A stretch of 64,000 bases of DNA from Misgurnus anguillicaudatus (taxonomy: Eukaryota; Chordata; Actinopteri; Cypriniformes; Cobitidae), in NCBI RefSeq assembly GCF_027580225.2, contig NC_073348.2, positions 25,168,001 to 25,232,000 on the forward strand, given 5' to 3'. The notes below the pieces were generated by a model that saw only the letters and a list, made by a program, of their open reading frames with translations, had not been told where the DNA came from and ran no database searches. The number at the start of each line of letters is the position of its first letter. The first letter of the stretch is position 1. Made by a program: the position numbers and the translations under genes. Below, one piece after another: positions 55,640-64,000 of this stretch.

Positions 55640-56705
55640 TTTTGGAAGAGAGTGGTTTGTTGGCATCTATATCTCATAAAATCATAGAGGTTACAAAAAA
55701 TCTCACAATCCCATTTTGAGAATTCTTTGTATCACTGAATAATTCAACGGACATGCATTATTGATGCCAGGAAATACTCAAGATCAAGAGGCCGAGACCT
55801 TTGTTACCATGGATGACAACTTGTAGCAGAGCAAATATCATCCCTGCACGATAAACTACACTAAAAGCACACTCGCTCACAAAAACAATGAAAGATGATC
55901 CTGTTACCCTAGTTGGTCTGGAGAAGATTTATTAAGTCAGACCCGAGCCCTAAACTTTACTTTTAGTGGGAAAGACCTCCTGAATCAAAGCAGTAAATTC
56001 TGCTGTCCGTAACACCATTACAGTGAATGAACAACCAAAACAAGAGAAACGAATGGACTTGATTTCAGCTCGGCTAAAGAAATCGTTCACCGTTGGTGGA
56101 CAATGGGATTGTGCCAGTTCAGCAGCTCCATTCCTCAGACGGTCCACGACATTCCTCAGAGGAAACTCAATATAATGTAATTTGTAGTGGAATTACAGGT
56201 ATCTGTCTTGGCCTGCTGATCAGTTAATGTGTAATGGTCTGTTATTTGTAAGCGCTTCACATCGGCACCATTTCGGCAGTCATTTATGCTGAACCGAGAT
56301 TAGTTTTATGGTGACCGTGTGAGATTTATGGTGATGGTACCTGAGAAAATGTGTGTAAAGGAGAGACGCGAAGCAGAAACGTACGAGGAACTGCGCTGTG
56401 AAAATTGCATTCGGCACAAAATTTGCAGGCACATTTGCGCCGTTATCTGATTTGCATAATTCCTTTAGTGAACTAGACGATAAAGGTTCGCTATCAGTAA
56501 AAAGATTCATGTCAGTTTAAAAACCATCTATCTAGAGATAACAGGCATATTTCCTAATGATCATTAAGTTTTATATTAGCAAGATGCACGGTAGATGGAT
56601 TTTGGGAAATAAATACAAATCTAAAACTGCCTGATGATCGAAATTGGCCCATAAAATAGATTTATATCTTTACGCTCTGCATTTGAGGAGTATAATATAG
56701 ATGGT
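55640..56705. other. Unique intronic sequence
   Basis: No repeat ends recognised. Short frames at 55950-56147 and 56280-56510 have no motif. Confidence 0.4.
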
Positions 56706-56830
56706 GTAGCATAGTTGGTGCAGCATTGTATTAGCAATACAAAAGGTTATGGGTTTGATACCAGGGTACTGATAAATATGTATGGGATTAAAGTGTGCCA
56801 GATGCATAAATCTACAGAAATCTAATGAAA
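56706..56830 (+). mobile_element. tRNA-derived SINE, degenerate
   Basis: The A-box-like GTAGCATAGTTGGTGCAGC and B-box-like GGGTTTGATACC are 34 bp apart, with tail GTGTGCCAGATGCATAAATC. Same layout as 10076-10195. Sequence drift makes RNA polymerase III activity doubtful. Confidence 0.6.
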
Positions 56831-58073
56831 TGTAATAGGAATAAAATCAATATGTCCCATTTGCTTACATCATCATCTCTCTCTCTCTTTCTTTCATAGT
56901 TGCTATAGACTGATTTGGATTCAGCATTTTTTTGGGCCCTTTAAATATTTAAACCGAGGCCCTTTATCGTCATACCACATGGGGTGTAAATCACAGCGGA
57001 AGTCTGTGCTCGGCACCTTTCGAATGCTGTAGAAGTGGCAGCGTGGCAATAGCATCTGATTGCTAATACCCTGCTTGTGCCGTTGCAGAATGGTAATTTG
57101 GCAATTTAGCGTAGCCGCAAGCACTCGCCGCGCTATAGCGCCCCGGTGAGAGAGAGAAATAAATAGCATAAAATCAAATGAAATAACATGAAATAAAATC
57201 AGGAAGAGTCTGCGTTTAGGGCTCATTACGTTTCCACTCCTGCAGTGGAGTTCAATGAGGCACAATAACAATAGTAACACACACACACGCGTGGTTCAAA
57301 GTGAGAATATAAGCTCATATTTCAATGACAAGGCTTTGTTTTCAGCCGCAAGTAGCATTACACACAAACATCTCTTGCATAAGTGAGCTTCAGTACTATT
57401 ACAAACTATATCACAAACACATAACTCTGCCTCCCCTCTCTTTCTCTTTTTGCAGCCCTTTTGAAGTTTACAAGCTTTAGTCCCCATTTATTTGTATTAA
57501 TGCATTCAAAATATTTTATGCCATTGCTTTGTCTTTCTCGCAATTTTCAAAGTTTAATAACACTATACTGCTAAGATGAGGTGAGTAAGAAGCCTTTTAA
57601 AGACAGAAAGAGAATCTACAAATAAGCTCCAGACGGCAAGTATCGACACATTATACCGGTATAACCGCAGAGGAATCGTTTGATCTGATGTATTCAGTTT
57701 CAAACACACATATCTGGACATATTCTGTACAATTCTCATTCGCATTTCTCTTTTTCTACCCCAGAAAATTAATCAAAATCACCCTCTTAATCAAAAGAGT
57801 ACAGTGCCTGACACACACAGCCTGTGATCTGGATCCAGGTTAATCCAAGTCACTCAATTGAGGATTTTTGTAAATCTCCTGTCTTTAACAATGTACATGC
57901 TGGGCTAAATGGGATCTTGTCTGGGTCTTGTGTTATCTATATGACATGATATTACCTTGTTAACCCAGACACCAACCACTGGCCTGCTGGAACTACTGAC
58001 CACCATTAGTAGCCTTAATATGCCGAAAGATTCATTCAATTTGCATGCATGCAGTGATTGAGATGATGTGCTG
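56831..58073. other. Unique intronic sequence
   Basis: Contains TCTCTCTCTCTTTCTTTC (56876-56893). A 121-codon minus-strand frame at 57286-56921 has a hydrophobic start but no recognised domain and no splice context. Confidence 0.4.
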
Positions 58074-59256
58074 TACACTCACCTAAAGGATTATTAGGAA
58101 CACCCTACTAATACTGTGTTTGACCCCCTTTCGCCTTCAGAACTGTTTTAATTCTATGTGGCACTGATTCAACAAGGTGCTGAAAGCATTCTTTAGAAAT
58201 GTTGGCCTATATTGATAGGATAGCATCTTGCAGTTGATGGAGATTTGTGGGATGCACATCCAGGGCACGAAGCTTCAGTTCCACCACATCCCAAAGATGC
58301 TCTATTGGGTTGAGATCTGGTGACTGTGGGGGCCATTTTAGTACAGTGAACTCATTGTCATGTTAAAGAAACCAATTTGAAATGATTCGAGCTTTGTGAC
58401 ACGGCGCATTATCCTGCTGGAAGTAGCCATCAGAGGATGGGTACATGGTGGTTATAAAGGGATGGACATGGTCAGAAACAATGCTCAGGTAGGCGGTGGC
58501 ATTTAAACGATACCCAATTGGCACTAAGGGGACTAAAGTGTGCCAAGAAAACATCCCCACACCATTACACCACCATCACCAGCCTGCACGATGGATCCAT
58601 GTTCTCATTCTGTTTACGCCAAATTCTGACTCTACCATCTAAATGTCTCAACAGAAATCGAGACTCATCAGACCAGGCAACGTTTTTCCACTCGTCAACT
58701 GTCCAATTTTGGTGAGCTCGTGCAAATTATAGCCTCTTTTTCCTATTCGTAGTGGAGATGAGTGGTACCCGGTGGGGTCTTCTGCTGTTGTAGCCCATCC
58801 GCCTCAAGGTTGTGCGTGTTGTGGCTTCACAAATGCTTTGCTGCATACCTCGGTTGTAACGCGTGGTTATTTCAGTCAAAGTTGCTCTTCTATCAGCTTG
58901 AATCAGTCGGCCCTTTCTTCTCTGACCTCTAGGCATTTTCACTCACAGGACTTCCCTTTTCACACCATTCTTTGTAAAGCCTAAAAATGGTTGTACGTGA
59001 AAATCCCAGTAACTGAGCCGATTGTGAAATACTCAGACCGGCCCGTCTGGCACCAACAGCCATGTCACGCTCAAAATTGCTTAAATCACCTTTCTTTCCC
59101 ATTCTGACATTCAGTTTGAAGGTTCAGGAGTTGTCTTGACCAGGACCACACCCCTAAATGCATTGAAGCAACTGCGTTGTGATATATTTAATTAGATAAT
59201 TGCATTAATGAGAAATTGAACAGGTGTTCCTAATAATCCTTTAGGTAAGTGTATAT
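58074..59256 (-). mobile_element. Tc1-type transposon, most complete copy
   Basis: The ends TACACTCACCTAAAGGATTA at 58074 and ATCCTTTAGGTAAGTGTA at 59237-59254, TA at the flanks. 1183 bp, minus orientation. Traces of the start are visible (inverse of CATTCTGACATTCAG near 59100). 58942-58727 gives RLIQADRRATLTEITTRYN and TTLRRMGYNSRRPH; 58560-58363 gives MFSWHTLVPLVPIGYRLNA, AYLSIVSDHVHPFITTMY and DGYFQQDNAPCHKARIISNW with the second catalytic Asp. The [11 protein letters not shown] block is at about 58320-58290. Small deletions near 58590 and 58935-58950, plus a lost frame at 58362, leave it non-coding. Both Tc1 ends remain paired. Confidence 0.93.
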
Positions 59257-60651
59257 GCCATCACAGTAACACTAAGAAATGATGTGTGTCTGTGTACCTG
59301 GTAAAAACTATACAGGTGTGCATGGGGTGTAAATTTGATTATTTCAGTTTATTAGTGTTTATTACGTTATTATGTAGATTTGATGATGTTATTAACGCTT
59401 TTTATATTCAGAGTAATTGTTCATAAAAGAACACCACAAAAGAGGCTATTCTTCATAAAATCAGTCATAAAATTATGTATGCAACGACTACAAACATTAT
59501 AAATGATTCATAGTAAAATCCTGGCATCGCTCGATTTTCCGAGATTTGAAACTTGTAAATCTTTGAATTAAGTGCATGCTGTTGGCGGTTAAACAGCAGG
59601 TGCATTCTTTATGAAAGACCAGCGTTTTTGGCACATGGCACATAACACTGGTTTGATGATTAGTAATTAACATAATTGGACGTAAATAAAATAACTCTGC
59701 TGGATATGTAAGAGCTGATTCTGAACAGGTTGCTTGTGTAACAAATAGACCGGCCCTCCCACTGTTAGCCCATGTTTTGCCACCATCCCTTTAATCGTCC
59801 ACCAGGGACAGCTGATTTATTGCTACGGCGGCCACAAATATTTTCATCTTTTATTATTGTCTTGTTTTGAGACGCATATTTCACGTTTACAGATTTCAAT
59901 TTAGTATGTGTGGTCTCTGCTGGAACGCATAAACTCCCACAGGTAATGAAATGGAAGAAAATATGTACATGTTTTGAGTCTCAGTATTTGTGTGGGTGTC
60001 AGTCGCTACGATAGAGAGTGATATTAATCACTTCAACCTGGCAGGGTTTAAGTGTACATTTTGCTCACGGGCATCCACACTTTATACAAACGAAAGATCT
60101 CGTGAAATCTTAATGTCATTTTGTCACTGACGTCTGGGCACTACATTGGAAAACCACTCGCTTTTAACATCCATGAAATGTAAAGAGAAAATGACATGGT
60201 CTTAAATATGTGATACAAATGTGATACTTGCTAAATAATGCGATATACGATATGAAAATAATGGTAATGTTTAAATTGTTTAAACCCAACATGCATGTTT
60301 CAGATTTGTAAGATAGCGTCATTGTCTGTCTTGCCAGTCTGCTATCTATTGAACTAAAACTGATTATACATAACATTTTTGAAAAACTAAAATCATTCAT
60401 AAAATCCAACCAATTTTGAGGAAGAAAAAACCTTCTTTATAGGCAATAAACCAACATGGTTTCAAACGGGACGTTTAACAAACTCATTAAGCCATTATCA
60501 TCTAAGCTACAGTAGCCAAAACATCTCTACACATCATACATCCATAAAGTGAGAATAAAGTTTTATTATTGCATTGTGAGAGATTTACATTAAGTGTGAA
60601 CGAGACAAACACAATATCCTTCACACGAACTGAACCTAACCCGAATGCATG
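59257..60651. other. Unique intronic sequence
   Basis: No repeats recognised; A+T-rich. Confidence 0.4.
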
Positions 60652-60914
60652 GGATAGTTCACCCAAATATCATTTACTTACCCTCATGTTGTTACATACA
60701 TGTATACATTTCTTTGCTGTGCCTAACACAAATGAAGATATTTCAAGAGGTGTTTGTAACCAAACAGTATTGGAGTCCCATTGACTTCCATAGTTGTATT
60801 TTTACCTATGGATGTCAATGGTGCACCAAAACTGCTTGATTACAAGTTTTTATAGGATTGAAACAACTTAAGGGTAAGTAAATAGTGATTTTTGTTGGTT
60901 AACTATTCATTTAA
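60652..60914. mobile_element. GGGATAGTTCACC-type foldback element, decayed
   Basis: GGGATAGTTCACCCAAATAT, TTACTTACCCTCATGTTGTT at the left and AAGGGTAAGTAAATAGTGAT, GTTGGTTAACTATTCATTTAA at the right; the central hairpin TGACTTCCATAGTTG / CTATGGATGTCAATG. Right TTAA present, left TTAA lost. Same kind as 47521-47838. Confidence 0.7.
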
Positions 60915-62020
60915 CTCAATAATTACCTATTAAGTGTTGTCTTATGAGATGCACATATATTGAAGCATGCATCATATAGCTTGAATCCACTGTATAGTAA
61001 GCTGCTTCTGATAAAAGTCTCGGTCTGATGCATAAACGTAATGATTTCCTTTGGTACATAAACGCGCACCCAAACTAAAATCTAAATTGCTCGGTAGCTG
61101 CGCCAAACAAATTAGATCTAGCAAATGCGTATGAATTGCACTGAAATTACATCATCTGGTTATATTCCCGGTCCTCTCTGTTAACCCGCGAGTCATCGTT
61201 CGATGGCGACCGTCTTCATGCAAATGGGCTAATAAATCGAATCACGCCCACTTAAACAAGCTCTTTCCGAGTCATCTTTATTACATCTATTCCAGTCTAC
61301 CTTGTTGTCTCGCATTACAAAGAGGCAGCGTTCTGTTTGTTTTTCATTTAATCTGGAATATTTGATTCATGATCCTTAACGTGATTACTCCGGTATTCCT
61401 TTGCACCGATGTGCTCATCAGCTAAATAAACAAAAAGACCCAGCTGAGCGGCAAACACAATCAACCCCGCAAACAATACGTGACTCTGGATGCTTGTATG
61501 CAAATAATCTCCTGCAAGAACGGGGAAAGTTTTCATTGACCCTATGTAAATTAGGCAAACTATATCTATAACTAATAGCTTTATAGCAGTGCAGATCAGA
61601 TCTTATGATTAGATTCATATACAATCACGCTATCTGATCGTGGGGACTATTATATATAGCTGTGGCCTAAAGGTTGACTTTTTAGGAAAGAGCACCTGCC
61701 TTCTTACACACATGAATATCTTTATGTTATTTACTCAGTTTAGTTGCTAAACTATTTATTTTTAGAAATGCTTATGTAACCATTATAAGGGCAGTATGAA
61801 TGCTTAGAGAGCTTGTACATCAAAAGAGCTGAAAATGCCAGGCAGATGCCAACTGTAGGCACTTGGCATCATTTCTTGAGCCGAGCGCTTTGTTTGCTGT
61901 GATACTTCTGTTTTGTTTATTAGTTGTTGTAAGATGCGCCAGTTAGTTGTTGTGGTTTTTGTCCCGCCCCTCCTCCACGGCGATTGGATGACAATAAAAA
62001 GTGACATTGACGAGTTAAGT
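60915..62020. other. Unique intronic sequence
   Basis: Nothing recognised; 61160-61330 is slightly richer in CpG. Confidence 0.4.
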
Positions 62021-63263
62021 GTTTCACTCAAAGTTGAACCAAGGTTGCCCTGGTTTGTTTAGCCTTCTGACCAGCTTGACACAACATTGGCATCACCAAT
62101 GGCATAAGTTGGAGGGGGGGTAATTAGTTTTTATGACCAATAACAGATGGGGGAGTGTCCAGGACATCACGGCATACTCTCTAACATAACCTTGGTTATT
62201 TTCAACCCAGCGTTGGGTCAAAAAGTGACAAACCCAACTGTTGGGTTTCACTCAAAGTTGAACCAAAAAGTGACAAACCAAAAAGTGACAAACCCAACTG
62301 TTGCGTTTCAGCCAAAGTTTAACCAAGGTTGCCCTGGTTTGTTTAGCCATCCGACCAGCCTGACACAACATTGGCATCACCAATGGCATACGTTGGAGGT
62401 GGGGCAATCAGTTTGTATGACCAATAACAGATGGGGGAGTGTCCAGGACATCACAGGCATACTCTCTAAAAAACACTGGTTATTTTCAACCCAGCTTTGG
62501 GTCAAAAAGTAACAAACCTAACTGTTGCGTTTCACTCAAAGTTGAACCAAAAAGTGACAAACCAAAAAGTGACAAACGCAACAAACCCAACTCAACTTAG
62601 CCATCTGACCAGCCTGACACAACATTGGTATAACCAATGGCATAATTTGGAGGTGGGGCAATCAGTTTCTATGACCAATAACAGATGCGGGAGTGTCCAG
62701 ATCATCACAGCATACTCTCTAAAATAACCCTGGTTATTTTCAACCCATTGTTGGGTCAAAAAGTAACAAACCCAACTGTAGCGTTTTACCCAAAGTTGGA
62801 CCAAGGTTGCCCTGGTTTGTTTAGCCATCTGACCAGCCTGACACAACATTAGTATCACCAATGGCATATGTTGGAGGCAGGGTAATCAGTTTGTATGACC
62901 AATAACGGATGGGGGAGTGTCCAGGACATCATGGCATACTCTCTAAAAAACCTGGTTATTTTCAGCCCAGCTTTGGGTCAAAAAGTGACAACCAAAAAGT
63001 GAAAAACGCAACAAACCCAACCCAACTTAGCCATCTGACCAGCCTGACACAACAATGGTACAACCAATGGCATAATTTGGAGGTGGGGCAATCAGTTTCT
63101 ATGACCAATAACAGATGGGGGAGTGTCCAGATCATCACAGCATACTCTATAAAATAACCCTGGTTATTTCAACCCTCCGTTGGGTCAAAAAGCGACAAAC
63201 CCAACTGTTGAGTTAAATTGAAACAACCCAGCATAAGTCACAACCCAATGGGTTGGGTTTGTC
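62021..63263. repeat. Tandem array, units 284, 254, 224 and 206 bp, with AACCC element
   Basis: The motif GACCAATAACAGATGGGGGA marks units at 62135, 62419, 62673, 62897 and 63103, with a partial unit before the first. Each holds AACCCAGCGTTGGGTCAAAA-type sequence, ACAAACCCAACTGTTGCG, TTTAGCCATCTGACCAGCC, CACAACATTGGCATCACCAA and TTGGAGGTGGGGCAATCAG. Units shorten from left to right by internal loss of the AAAGTTGAACC... and CCAAGGTTGCCCTGG blocks. The last ends with AATGGGTTGGGTTTGTCAC, the terminal half of the AACCC element. Frames across it (up to 121 codons) are repeats of the same nonsense. Confidence 0.88.
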
Positions 63264-64000
63264 ACATTTACCATTACATACCATAAAGTGTATACTTAGA
63301 AAATTACCATAATGATAATGACTATTCCAGTGTATTACTATAGTAAAAAAAGAGGTTGAGAATTGAATTTTATCTGACTAGTTACCAAATGTAATGTGCA
63401 ATGCAGTCACTGTAATGGTCTCAGACCCTTCTCCAGAACTGAAAAATGTTTTCAAATGCCCAATAAGTCTTTTTCTGACCTGATAGACTATCAACAAAAC
63501 TTACACTCAACATTTTATGAACCATTCTAGTCAATATGCAATTCACCCCTGAGGTCACGATGTAAAAAACGACTCAATGAAACGTTCTGTCATATTTCTC
63601 TTAAAGGGGAAAGTGAAAAGGACATAACTTTCATCTTTAAATATCTGCCCGTCTCCCCAGGCCTTGTTTAACACAGCTGTTCTGTCAAACCTGAGACCCC
63701 CTGTAGCGAGCGGGACCAGCTGCTCTATAAAACACTGGACATTAAAAAAATCCTTTATGTGCTGGTGTTACATTTTCCAATTTCCAGTAAGCTGAAGGAT
63801 ATAGAAATCATGAATCTTTCAAATGAGTGGAGTCAAACAGGTACAGCTAAGAATGACAGACAGCTCGGCTATGCCCATTACTCAAACGCCTATATATTTT
63901 TTCTTTCAGCTTGCTCTGTTTCTTCAAATGAATAGTTTAGAGCGAGCTCGTATCTTATGATTGATGGACGGAGGCCGAAAAATTGTTTTCACAGGCACGC
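63264..64000. other. Unique intronic sequence
   Basis: Nothing recognised up to the window end. Confidence 0.4.

Larger units (their letters stand above)
39236..64000 (-). other. cadm2: Upstream cadm2 intron (partial)
   Basis: At least 24.8 kb without a recognisable signal-peptide exon. In CADM2 the first intron is very long in other vertebrates, so absence of exon 1 is expected. The content is repeats and unique sequence as itemised. Confidence 0.75.

Noticed and set aside
56921..57286. 121-codon minus-strand frame with hydrophobic N-terminus
   Set aside because: No family motif, no flanking phase-compatible splice sites tying it to cadm2, and composition like surrounding intron.
62147..62512. 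121-codon frame on the plus strand
   Set aside because: Entirely within the tandem array and reads the same unit repeatedly (KVTNPTVxFxxKxNQ).

Overview
The window is vertebrate nuclear DNA, almost certainly from a cyprinid teleost (zebrafish/carp group). Two exons of one gene can be read with correct splice sites, both on the minus strand: 39086-39235 and 1271-1423. Joined, they encode a contiguous V-type immunoglobulin domain that matches vertebrate CADM2 (SynCAM2/nectin-like 3). Both flanking junctions are phase 1, and a codon split across the 37,662-bp intron becomes Ala when joined. The rest of the window is intron: 39236-64000 is upstream intron, 1424-39085 is the intron between the two exons, and 1-1270 is the start of the next intron. 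The paralogue (cadm2a or cadm2b) cannot be decided from two exons.

The remaining sequence is mostly layered repeats and DNA transposon remnants. The recognisable groups are: (1) three broken Tc1-type transposons at 9.4, 26.3 and 58.1 kb; (2) many short inverted-repeat elements bounded by TTAA, as expected for piggyBac- or Kolobok-type target duplications, at 3.2, 3.5, 6.2, 8.1, 13.2, 30.5, 38.9, 47.5, 52.1, 54.4 and 54.8 kb; (3) eight copies of a small element rich in GTACC/GGTAC, three of them split by other elements; (4) foldback elements at 16.3, 17.4, 20.1, 34.0, 37.2 and 43.0 kb; (5) two tRNA-derived SINEs at 10.1 and 56.7 kb; (6) a tandem array of palindromic units at 1-960 and another of 200-285 bp units at 62.0-63.3 kb.

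Nesting gives a relative age order at several loci: 3.2-3.9 kb lies inside 3.0-4.2 kb, 6.2-6.6 inside 5.9-6.7, 13.73-13.98 inside 13.69-14.05, 24 kb inside 23.7-25.1, 36-37.2 inside 35.9-37.6, 40.6-41.7 inside 40.5-41.8, and 51.36-51.63 inside 51.25-51.79.

The most notable non-standard signals are a decayed RecQ-like helicase leader with a Walker A motif at 44.79-44.96 kb, short Lys-Lys-Cys fragments (possibly the start of a THAP-type zinc finger) inside one transposon family at 7.18 and 55.4 kb, and two foldback elements with unrelated ends but a shared G-rich core. No rRNA, genuine tRNA gene, CRISPR array or complete gene other than the cadm2 exons was found. Repeat family names are given only where the class is clear. 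Boundaries of old elements are approximate.
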